Shown here one piece after another: positions 19,401-26,550 of a stretch of DNA of 45,576 nucleotides. The position numbers were made by a program, and so were the translations under genes. Every line of letters begins with the position of its first letter. Within the stretch, counting starts at the first letter, position 1. Source of the stretch: Granulicella sp. (GTDB lineage: Bacteria > Acidobacteriota > Terriglobia > Terriglobales > Acidobacteriaceae); contig PKWK01000142.1 in the NCBI GenBank assembly GCA_003133205.1, positions 3,021 to 48,596 on the forward strand, in the 5' to 3' direction. The notes under the pieces are model-generated. The model worked only from the letters and a program-made list of their open reading frames with translations, was not told the DNA's origin and did no database searches.

Positions 19401-19547
19401 GTCCAGGTCGAGCTGGTAGAAATCGGCAACCGCCTGCCGCCAGACGTCGGGGCGCGGCGTGCCCGTGGGGTCTGTGTGGTCAAGCAGGAAGGCAGGGCCG
19501 CTCTCCCCGACGTCCAGAGGGTTGATCGTTTTGTTCGCTTCCGCCAT
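16422..19547 (-). CDS. Gene F: BNR/sortilin-like beta-propeller with two choice-of-anchor-D-like domains
   Basis: Last gene of the 20.9-kb minus-strand cluster, 1041 aa. The start is well supported by AGGAG 7 nt upstream, and there is no signal peptide (MAEANKTINPLDVGESG). Residues about 50-800 carry propeller-blade motifs of the BNR/sortilin kind: TTDDGGIWKTTDGGTIW, MDPTNSQILYGGSGN, IYRTADAGLTW, YTGTDGGIAKSGDGGLTW, DPTNTQRVAVVYGG, TLDGGATWNDV. Two Ig-like domains follow (about 805-905 and 910-1020), with NLAFGTVATGQSVTLSMFVY and APTAPGDFFVLLEITSNDST, then LAFVGFGTVVSGKDRTLPV, as in choice-of-anchor-D/HYDIN-type modules. It begins 49 nt after gene E. The fold suggests a binding or scaffold role; the ligand is unknown. 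Confidence 0.88.
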   Translation of the reverse strand: MAEANKTINPLDVGESGPAFLLDHTDPTGTPRPDVWRQAVADFYQLDLDASVLWTQIGPAPLVVNGDQIYMGTGPDAGEVTDILIDPSGASDQTIYITTDDGGIWKTTDGGTIWVPLTDQMFSISMGAVAMDPTNSQILYGGSGNLFDGGGAFTKGAGIYRTADAGLTWSIVDGGYFGSIFASVGINRIVCPAADCLLVATNLGLYRSVDGGRNFGANAPDFNDRKPVVEGKICCLFLDSATPASVVYAGVAGGSKDGNGVALPVVGLLQSNDAGITFPANLFANPGAPSLPYSSFVVAQSQFDGATANSSVFYASVQINLADNTGAYVGFFRSRDSGEHWTVLNSLKAVAAGDGFTQTNYDLTVGVDPLNSKRVYAGFQQVRLSIDGGGTFLPHAITDSKVHWDNHALVFSPATHRPAAPVPPAVAPPTTLYTGTDGGIAKSGDGGLTWTAINGSIAANLFRGIDIGKGSANNGYTYGGCQDTGTSGHRPTTDLAGQWHAGINGDGWLVAVDPTDPTIVYGFDNEYFIKSTDSAATWKATYDKPSTIGHGLTNPPPSYARAIALEQTGTVPAARTVYVSEGKVLYKSIDSGLIFVATPLAPADFITCIVTTSAAAGLVWVGAFDGSVHCSLDGALTWDVAPLVVTPRGAGTRGPVNHIAIDPTNTQRVAVVYGGVSGIHAKFRTRHVLLTLDGGATWNDVSGTDGNGPVGNLPDLPLRSVVFDTSVTPPAIVVAGDAGVLRSTDATVTGTGPTATGTATWKIYGAGLPMVCCNSLAIDNSVSPPVLRVGTYGRSCFEVSRPTGPTFAIDSNLAFGTVATGQSVTLSMFVYNCGDASLDIFATSVIGIFPFHFGATPALPVSIAPGATQEFQVTFAPTAPGDFFVLLEITSNDSTQPTRLIPASGTGVNTGLLPRLGTNPLAFVGFGTVVSGKDRTLPVQLFNVGTAPLNISAINQTNGSNDFSLSPVPAFPVVIAPGGEFDITFIFTPSGGGPLAADFSLVSDDAQSPLTITTYGTGDQASASYWTQLLQLLGLAHPATP

Positions 19548-19596
19548 ACTTCTCTCCTGCTTTGCGCTCTTCTACCGCATTGAAACCTTGCTTGCG

Positions 19597-22500
19597 TCAA
19601 GACTTGGAAGTGCCCGCCGGTGGCGGTGGCACCATGCGCAGCCAGCCCTCGGTGCCGCTCGCCGGGTCGGGGCGAAGATGCGCGTCCTGCGTGGCGTTGA
19701 CGATAGGGTCTTCAGACCATGTAGTGATGTCGGCGCGGTGATCCCAGCTCCATGTGCCATGAATCTCGTTGGGAACGGGCATACGCAAAGTCTTGGGATC
19801 GACCAGCAGTGGCCCAAAGCGAAAGGTCGGAGAAATGTTGGCAAGCGCCGCCGCAACCCATTCGCGGCGCATGCCAATCTCCTTGCGAGGCAGCACGCCG
19901 CTGGTGGCATGGACTACGCAATGCGGCTCGACGAGAAGTGTCAGCGATACCTCCTGGTTCGGCTGGATGGTCACCTGGCCGGAACCGTCAACGTACGGAT
20001 GGGTGACCGGAGTGTTGCCCTCGGTGACGTTGTCGCCGAGGTCGTCGGAGAAGGTCTGGTAGTAGTTCTCGACCAGGTTGGCCTGCTGCAGGAACCCGCG
20101 TCCGGGGCCCACTTCGCGCGCGAACCCGGCGATGGCGGCGTCGGCGCAGTAGAAGCGTGTGTAGTCGTCATTCACGAAGTAGCCGAGCAGGCCATCCTGC
20201 CATTGCGGGACTGCTCCAAGCCGAAGTGAGACGGCCTGTGTATTAATCAGCTCGGTGTGGATGGGCTCCTTCACTTCAAGGCGGACGCGGGCATGGAGGA
20301 TGACGACAGGATGGCCGATGAGCAGGGAAAGATGCTCGTCGGAAGAGCTGGCAAACGGATCGACAGCCCACAGGGTGGAGTCGATGATGCGCAGGATGGC
20401 GCTGAGAGCGTTTTCGGGGAGGCCGGTGTTGGTGGCGTCTGCCAGTCCCCACTGAAGCAGACCCTGGGCTACTCCGGCGGAGTACTTGTTGGGAATGGCG
20501 CGCGCCGGAGACTGGCCCACAGTGGATGGGACGCCGGGGGCGTCTTCCCAGATGACTCCCGCTTGCGGGTCGGGCCGGACAAAGCCCAGGTTACTGCCGT
20601 CGGTGTCGAAGAATTCAAGATCGCCGTCGAGGTGGTTCGGCATGAGGAAGCCGCAAACCGGAGAGACGTCGGGGTTCGCTTCGCTCTCGGAGCCGTCGGC
20701 GGCCATGTATCGGAACCACAGCCGTGCCGGCGAAGTGTACCGCGGTGGCAGGGCAAGCAACTCGGGGCGCCCTTGGGTGTCGAGTGGTTCCGATTCAATC
20801 AATTCGGCGGAATTGAGAAGTGTGGTGTCACTGGAGCCGAGGAGATCGAGGAACTGACCGTAGCTGTCGACCAGTCGCAGGCGGAGCAGACGCATGAATC
20901 CGGAACGGAGCGGGACGAAGGGTGCAGGGATGGAGTTGTCGACCGGCGCCGAGGCGCCATCGGACGGATAGCCGCCACGCATCTGGCGGGTGAAGTTGTC
21001 GGCGGCCCCTGCCAGCACGTCCATGCTGTCGAGCGTGTCGAGGATGTCCTGCAGCGCGCTGCGATCGACAGCGGGAATCTCGTTGCCCGTGGCCGAGGCA
21101 GATTGCGTGATTTTCACATTGATGTTCTGCGCCATGGCAGCATACGACATCAGTGCCACCTGCGCATATTGGGAGTGGAAGCTGGAGTGGGTATTCGGCG
21201 CCAGGTTGCCCGCGCCGCCCGCTGCCTGGGCCTGGGTCATCGCGTGGCGCAGACTCGCGGCGGCAGTGGCGGCGGCGCCTCCCGTGAGGTGGGCGCGTCC
21301 AGACAAGACAAAGCTTCCCGGAGGGCTCGCTGCCGCTGGCTGTCCGTCGGCTCCGGGTTGCTGAGTGCTGCCTGGGTCGGGTGCCGCTGGCGCGATGGTG
21401 GGGTCGGTGGCGTAGTCAATTTCACCGAGAGACCAGTCCTTAACACCGTTGGTCGATGGAATGTACTCGATCCGCCAGTCCAGATGAATCGGGTTCCACG
21501 GCCTGACCGGCGGGGATACGGCGATTGCGGCCGGCAGCGTGCCGATGATGCCGCTCTGAGCGACGAGAGGCGCGTGGTCGAAGCGGGGATCGCGAGTCGC
21601 CCACCAGGCGGTTTGCTCAACTGCGAAGCTGCTTGCCACCTGATTGATCTGGGTCACGGTGGGCGCGGCGGCGGCCTGCGGATTGGCGGCGGCTGCCTGA
21701 GTCTGAGCTACGTCGGCAGCGCGAAAGGGCGCCAATGGGGTCAACGCGGCCTGGGCCAGGTTTACCGAGGCAGAAGGGTCAAGCAGGATCGTCTCGCGAA
21801 GCAGGTCTTCGCACTCGGGAGGGACGCTCCCGTTTTCGATACCCCGCTCAAGAACGTCTTCGCCCCTGATGCTGGGACGGTTCGCCGGCGCCGCCTGGCC
21901 CGGGATTATCGACGTTGAGCAACTGAGTTCTGTGACGCAAAAGCCGGTCAAGCGGCACACCAGGGTGCTGTCCTGGGAGAAGCGTGTGTCTGCCCCGTAT
22001 TTAAAGGTTCGGCTCGCGCCCTCGATCAGAATGACGGGCTCGCTGGGATAGAACAGCCGTGGAAGGGAGCGCCGAACCACTTCGGTGTGCGCCGGAATCT
22101 GCTTTGGGGCGGTGGGATGGAAGATGGAGTTGATCGCCGAAGACATTCCCCCCTGGAAGATCGTGGTTTCGCGGAGCGTTTCGGTGGATACGGAATACTT
22201 GCCTGCGGCTTGACCACCGAGTTTGACCGCGCTCTCCGTGAAACGCCCGCTGGCGAAGGCCGTCTCGTGGAAGGTCGTGGGCGCGACCGCGTGGGCAAAG
22301 ACTCCGGGACCAGGTTGAACGGGATTTGGCAACGGCGGCGGAGTATCGGGCATGGCGGGGATGTTGATAGTCTCCGTGGTGTAGCCGCCGTCGAGTGAGG
22401 CGAATGCATTGGCCTGGAGCAAGGCATCGAGGCGCGCACGACCGTCGGGTTGCTCAAGGTCAGAGAGAGAACTGAGAAGGAATGCTTCCAGAATGCGCGC

Positions 22501-23697
22501 TTCGTCGGGCCGCTTGTTGTGCTGGACGATCAGCGCCGCAAGAGCCTCAGTGAGAGTATTGCCGATGGCAACGTTGATCGCCGAAGCGGCCGGAGGGCCG
22601 CCGCTTTCGCCGGAAAGCAATCCGTTTTCATTCCCCGGCCAGCCAAGGTTAGGCCAGCCAATCGCCACCACCGATCCATGCATGAGGCTCGCATTGGGCC
22701 ACCAGGAACCGTCCGTGGTGTAAGGGCCGATGGCCTCCCCGGCAGAGTCGAACTGGGGCATCGAGGATGGCGCATCGGAGACGGCGTAGCCCACCTCCGC
22801 TGCATTGTTATTGATGGCGTCGTTATAGGCCAGCGTGGAGGTAATGCTCGACCTGAGCCCCATGCCTCGTGCAGCCACAATGTAGCTGCGAGCATGACGG
22901 ATGGATTCGTCGAGTTCGCCATCTAGCAACTGCCATCCGAGATGCTCCATCTGTGCGTTGAAGTCGGTGAGGGAGTGGACATCCTGGCTCCCCAGGGGGT
23001 CCTGCGCAGGGTTGGAGTACCATCCGCAGACGAGATAACTCAACGGGCCCAGCCCTGCGTCAGCGAGATCGTCGTAGAAGGCAAGGCGATTGACGCAGTT
23101 GTCGTAGTAAGCGGCCCAGGCCACGTCCCCAGTGCCAAGGACGGTGAGTGGATTGTTGATGGCGTCGTTGGAGGGCAGACCCTCAGTGAAGGAATCGAGA
23201 TCGATGGGCACAGGGTTCTTATCGCCAGCGCGAAGGACCCAGCCTCTTACGGCCCGCAGACCGACCTTCGCGTTCCGCACAAAGCGGTTCGTCGAAGGGT
23301 ACGTGCGCAGGATCAGCCAGCGATCGGGAGCGGCAGGAAACGTGGCAGTGGCGCCGTCGGCGACGCCGTTCGTCAGCGCGTTGGGAAGGGCCCAGTGCAG
23401 GTAAACTCCGGCGGCGCGTGGCTTGGCAAGCTCCGCAAAGGGGTCGGGGAGAATGTCGTAGCGCGTCACGGGCGTCGTCTTCTGCGGAGCGGCTTTCAGG
23501 GCGCAGTCGGCCCAACTCTCGGCGGGCTGCTGGGGTCGCACCACCAGCGCGTCAACCTGGATCGGCACGAGAACCCTGGGGGTGCGGATCAGGAAAGGAT
23601 TCCACGTGTTCGCGACCTTCTGAGTAATGCCGTAAGCAGCCGCGACTGAGAAGGCAGCGGCTTTGTCGGTAAACGAAAGCGTGCTGTTAAGCGCCAT
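19597..23697 (-). CDS. Gene E: 1366-aa protein of unknown family
   Basis: Start placed at ATG 23697 (MALNSTLSFTDKAAAF), which overlaps the end of gene D by 11 nt; a Met 10 codons upstream lies deeper inside D. There is no signal peptide or membrane helix. The N-terminal part has striking aromatic motifs: GVYLHWALPNALTNG (near 110), RWLILRTYPS, YLVCGWYSNPAQDPLGS (near 240). An Ala/Gln-rich helical segment lies near 660-700 and another helical stretch near 800-900. The C-terminus holds LPRKEIGMRREWVAAAL and EIHGTWSWDHRADITTW and ends in a Pro-rich tail. I recognise no catalytic signature. Position and tight overlap with D argue for a subunit of one assembly with A-F. Confidence 0.85.
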   Translation of the reverse strand: MALNSTLSFTDKAAAFSVAAAYGITQKVANTWNPFLIRTPRVLVPIQVDALVVRPQQPAESWADCALKAAPQKTTPVTRYDILPDPFAELAKPRAAGVYLHWALPNALTNGVADGATATFPAAPDRWLILRTYPSTNRFVRNAKVGLRAVRGWVLRAGDKNPVPIDLDSFTEGLPSNDAINNPLTVLGTGDVAWAAYYDNCVNRLAFYDDLADAGLGPLSYLVCGWYSNPAQDPLGSQDVHSLTDFNAQMEHLGWQLLDGELDESIRHARSYIVAARGMGLRSSITSTLAYNDAINNNAAEVGYAVSDAPSSMPQFDSAGEAIGPYTTDGSWWPNASLMHGSVVAIGWPNLGWPGNENGLLSGESGGPPAASAINVAIGNTLTEALAALIVQHNKRPDEARILEAFLLSSLSDLEQPDGRARLDALLQANAFASLDGGYTTETINIPAMPDTPPPLPNPVQPGPGVFAHAVAPTTFHETAFASGRFTESAVKLGGQAAGKYSVSTETLRETTIFQGGMSSAINSIFHPTAPKQIPAHTEVVRRSLPRLFYPSEPVILIEGASRTFKYGADTRFSQDSTLVCRLTGFCVTELSCSTSIIPGQAAPANRPSIRGEDVLERGIENGSVPPECEDLLRETILLDPSASVNLAQAALTPLAPFRAADVAQTQAAAANPQAAAAPTVTQINQVASSFAVEQTAWWATRDPRFDHAPLVAQSGIIGTLPAAIAVSPPVRPWNPIHLDWRIEYIPSTNGVKDWSLGEIDYATDPTIAPAAPDPGSTQQPGADGQPAAASPPGSFVLSGRAHLTGGAAATAAASLRHAMTQAQAAGGAGNLAPNTHSSFHSQYAQVALMSYAAMAQNINVKITQSASATGNEIPAVDRSALQDILDTLDSMDVLAGAADNFTRQMRGGYPSDGASAPVDNSIPAPFVPLRSGFMRLLRLRLVDSYGQFLDLLGSSDTTLLNSAELIESEPLDTQGRPELLALPPRYTSPARLWFRYMAADGSESEANPDVSPVCGFLMPNHLDGDLEFFDTDGSNLGFVRPDPQAGVIWEDAPGVPSTVGQSPARAIPNKYSAGVAQGLLQWGLADATNTGLPENALSAILRIIDSTLWAVDPFASSSDEHLSLLIGHPVVILHARVRLEVKEPIHTELINTQAVSLRLGAVPQWQDGLLGYFVNDDYTRFYCADAAIAGFAREVGPGRGFLQQANLVENYYQTFSDDLGDNVTEGNTPVTHPYVDGSGQVTIQPNQEVSLTLLVEPHCVVHATSGVLPRKEIGMRREWVAAALANISPTFRFGPLLVDPKTLRMPVPNEIHGTWSWDHRADITTWSEDPIVNATQDAHLRPDPASGTEGWLRMVPPPPAGTSKS

Positions 23698-24730
23698 GGA
23701 TAGCCACCAGATTCTTAACCTCTTCAAGGGTCGATTTGTCTTGTACGCGCTGCGCGATTTTCAGGTGGGCAACGAATCCGCCCGAGGTAGCCTGAGTGCC
23801 GGCATTATCGACAGTCCCCTCGAAACGCTGCCGCCAGGGCGGGTCCAGAACCGCGATGGCGAAGCTGGCGGAACCCGTGACGGGAATCGCAGTCGGGGCT
23901 TTTGCCCGGCTGATGTTCAGTTGGCGGCGCAATTCAGTCACGTGGACCACCCGGCTGTTGCTGGCGCGGACGGGCAATGGAATGTCCCTGTACGGGGGCG
24001 AATTCCCTGCTACCGGTACCTGGTGACCGGTGGCGTCGCGCAGGTAAACCTTGTAGGTGCTGTTATCCAGATGCACCCCGAACTGGACGCCATGGTGCGG
24101 CTCTTCGAGAATCACGAGTTGGGGAACGCCCTGGAACAGCGCAATCATCAGGCCCGGCGATAGCAGTTCGAGGCGCAACGTCTTGAGTTGTTGCGACGTG
24201 GCCTTGGCATCGGAGGGATCGAAGGGTTCGCCGACGTCGGTCTTGTAGGCGCGGACATCCATGTGCGGCCATCCGCTGACCGCTGAAGATCGCAGCAGGA
24301 ATCCGGTGACCGTGTCGGCCGGGGTCCGGTCGACGTCGTTACCGGCCTTGGCGTCGGAGAAAGATGTATGGCCGCGCTGGATGGTCCGAACCACGCGCTC
24401 GCTGAGATCGATCTGCTGGTTCACAGAAGGAGCGTGGCCCTGGTGATGCGCTTGTTCGCGAGTGCCGACCTTGCCGACGGCGATCGCTCCATCGACCAGC
24501 CGATCCGTCCACGACCGATCGAGGTAGAAGAAGCGGATAGACTCATCCGGCAGTAGGCGATCGTCGGCCACCAGGTAGTCGAAGGGAACGCCGACGAGCA
24601 GGCGAAGGTGAGAGAGGAAAAGCTCCATGTAGGGAGGCATCTCCGACTCCGGCTGGGTAGTGTCGAGCTGAATTGGCCGGCGGAATCGTTCTTTCAAAGC
24701 GGCGCTCGATTGAATCCATGGGGTGCGCAT
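23687..24730 (-). CDS. Gene D: 347-aa protein of unknown family
   Basis: Start at ATG 24730, 2 nt after the stop of gene C; a longer upstream extension of this frame runs antiphase through C and is not credible. Visible motifs are VPFDYLVADDRLLPDESIRFF near the N-terminus, FLLRSSAVSGWPHMDVRAY mid-protein, LLSPGLMIALFQGVPQLVIL, then EPHHGVQFGVHLDN. The C-terminus has SASFAIAVLDPPWRQRFEG followed by a short helix. It has no signal peptide, membrane helix or recognisable catalytic motif. The composition looks like a soluble mixed alpha/beta protein. The 11-nt overlap with E suggests coupled translation and a fixed ratio of D and E. Confidence 0.85.
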   Translation of the reverse strand: MRTPWIQSSAALKERFRRPIQLDTTQPESEMPPYMELFLSHLRLLVGVPFDYLVADDRLLPDESIRFFYLDRSWTDRLVDGAIAVGKVGTREQAHHQGHAPSVNQQIDLSERVVRTIQRGHTSFSDAKAGNDVDRTPADTVTGFLLRSSAVSGWPHMDVRAYKTDVGEPFDPSDAKATSQQLKTLRLELLSPGLMIALFQGVPQLVILEEPHHGVQFGVHLDNSTYKVYLRDATGHQVPVAGNSPPYRDIPLPVRASNSRVVHVTELRRQLNISRAKAPTAIPVTGSASFAIAVLDPPWRQRFEGTVDNAGTQATSGGFVAHLKIAQRVQDKSTLEEVKNLVAIHGA

Positions 24731-24732
24731 GA

Positions 24733-26550
24733 TTAGCTCTCCAACTTCAACTGGACATTGGTCAGAACCTGGTCGCGGGTCGTTTGCAGGTGGTCCAGCG
24801 AGGCGGTGTCGGCAGCCACCTGGTCGAGCGTGGTGGCCGGGCGAGTGGTCTGGGCCGGCACGGTCACCACCGCGCCTGTGGCTCCGGCGTTGCCGCCAAG
24901 AATGCCCGCGGCTTCGGCAACGCTGCCGAGATTCCAGGCCTGTTGCAATTTGCCGGGATTCAGTCCGGGAGCGGAACTGACGACGCCAAGACCGTAGCGG
25001 TCGCCGATTCGATCGATCCCGGTGACAATGTTCTTGGCGGCGCCGACAGCCACGACCGAAGCTACAGGTTTGTGAATCTCCAGCGTCTGGTCCAGTGAAA
25101 TCGCCGCCTGAATGGCCACCAGCGAGTCGGTCCGGACAGACTGGCGGTAGGACTCGCGACGCCATCGCATCAGTTCCTGGGCCAGGCGCGGATCGGCGGC
25201 GGCCATCATGCGGCCCGCCTCGAAAGCAGCGGCGTAACTGACGTCTTCCGCCCCAGTTTCCGGCGTGACGCGGCGGCACTGGTCGGCGCTGTGGTATGTC
25301 AGCGGGTCGCGCGTCAGAGGCGTTGGAACGAGTGGGCCGCGATACCAGACGTTCTCCTGAACCCCGGCGCGGTCCATTACCGCAATCTGAATGTGTCCGG
25401 TGTCCGTGACGGGAGGGTGACCCTGCTCCTCGACCGTGCCCATCATCGATACATTGATGCGCTGTGTGTAATCGCGGAAGGTGCCTACACCTGTGCATTC
25501 GAACTTCCAGCTATAGAGAAGCACAACCTGCTTGGTTACCACGTAGCGATGAAACGAAGGTCCGTCGACCCTGCCAACGGCGCTGACGACATTGCGATCC
25601 GCTACAGTTTGCAGAATCAGGCTTTCGGAGGTGTCATGGATGTTGATCAGGGTCTGCTGGGAGGACGTGAAGCTGGGGCGCGCGCCGGAGGGTGGAGGGA
25701 CGTCCGCCGATGGATTCGCCACTGCGCCGGATTCCAATTGGAGGTTCCGTACAGGTACTTCCAGCACTTCATTGAAGAATGGCTGGGCCACTGCGGGGGG
25801 ATCGGCCTTTACCAGGTCAGTGCGCTCTTCAAGGGAGACCAGGCACGCGCGAAATTTAGCCCCCGGCGCCGGCAGACGGTTGGCCATGACGATGGCGAAA
25901 TAGCCGTCGCCAGAGGCAGCGTTGAGTTCGCGATCATCGACGTTGACCTCGCGGATATGGGCTAGCAGAGTCAACTCATCGAGGCTGGGAAGAACGGATT
26001 CGAGCAGCCCCTCTTCAACTTCGATGGAATCGCAGGTGATGCCGTCGGGGACTTCCAGCCGGGCGTATGCATCGGCTGGCATGATGCTGTTCAGCGCTAC
26101 ATTCTGGTGCAGCGTATATTCGCCCTCTTCAAAGAGCAGCAGTGCCAGCCACGGAGCTGGGCCATATTCCTGGGGCTGCCCTTGCTGTGGCGGGAACGGA
26201 TTCGGCTCGGCCGTGTTCGCATCGCGTTTGGGAGTGCCGATCAGACTGGGGTTCGAGGTGAGGCGGCGCTCCCACGGAAGGGTGCGGCGCGAGATCGCGA
26301 TTTGCGGAATGTTTTCATCGAAGCCACCATGCCCGTTGCGCGGCGGAAAAACCCCGGCGACATCCGTGTCGGGGAGGCTGAAGCGTGGACCTTCGATCGC
26401 GAAATAGCCGCTGTTTGAGGTAAGGGGCGCCTGCTGACCGTCATAGGTGACATTAGTGACGACGTCGAGCCGGTAGCTGTTATCCAACAGGGGCGGAGTG
26501 ATGTCGTCGTAGAGATACATCGATCCGACGGGTGGCGGTGTGGTGCTCAT
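24733..26550 (-). CDS. Gene C: 605-aa protein of unknown family
   Basis: Start at ATG 26550, which overlaps the TGA of gene B as ATGA; the upstream extension of the frame lies inside B. The N-terminus (MYLYDDITPPLLDNSYRLDV) has no signal peptide. The first half is beta-rich (GYFAIEGPRFSLPDTDVAGVFPP, ISRRTLPWERRL, PAPWLALLLFEEGEY). The second half includes VGRVDGPSFHRYVVTKQVVL and the helical stretch DVSYAAAFEAGRMMAA, DPRLAQELMRWRRESYRQ. The C-terminal 60 residues look like a coiled or helical tail (TLDQVAADTASLDHLQTTRD). I see no enzyme motif. Together with D and E it forms a set of soluble, same-strand unknowns behind the giant gene B. Confidence 0.86.
   Translation of the reverse strand: MSTTPPPVGSMYLYDDITPPLLDNSYRLDVVTNVTYDGQQAPLTSNSGYFAIEGPRFSLPDTDVAGVFPPRNGHGGFDENIPQIAISRRTLPWERRLTSNPSLIGTPKRDANTAEPNPFPPQQGQPQEYGPAPWLALLLFEEGEYTLHQNVALNSIMPADAYARLEVPDGITCDSIEVEEGLLESVLPSLDELTLLAHIREVNVDDRELNAASGDGYFAIVMANRLPAPGAKFRACLVSLEERTDLVKADPPAVAQPFFNEVLEVPVRNLQLESGAVANPSADVPPPSGARPSFTSSQQTLINIHDTSESLILQTVADRNVVSAVGRVDGPSFHRYVVTKQVVLLYSWKFECTGVGTFRDYTQRINVSMMGTVEEQGHPPVTDTGHIQIAVMDRAGVQENVWYRGPLVPTPLTRDPLTYHSADQCRRVTPETGAEDVSYAAAFEAGRMMAAADPRLAQELMRWRRESYRQSVRTDSLVAIQAAISLDQTLEIHKPVASVVAVGAAKNIVTGIDRIGDRYGLGVVSSAPGLNPGKLQQAWNLGSVAEAAGILGGNAGATGAVVTVPAQTTRPATTLDQVAADTASLDHLQTTRDQVLTNVQLKLES

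Noticed and set aside
20257..21918. A 553-codon open frame on the plus strand inside gene E
   Set aside because: It is antisense to E with no ribosome site and no family resemblance. In high-GC DNA long antisense frames are expected.
24733..25498. Upstream extension of gene D through gene C (603-aa frame)
   Set aside because: The added part is Arg/Pro-rich shadow translation of C. The ATG at 24730, 2 nt after the C stop, is the sensible start.
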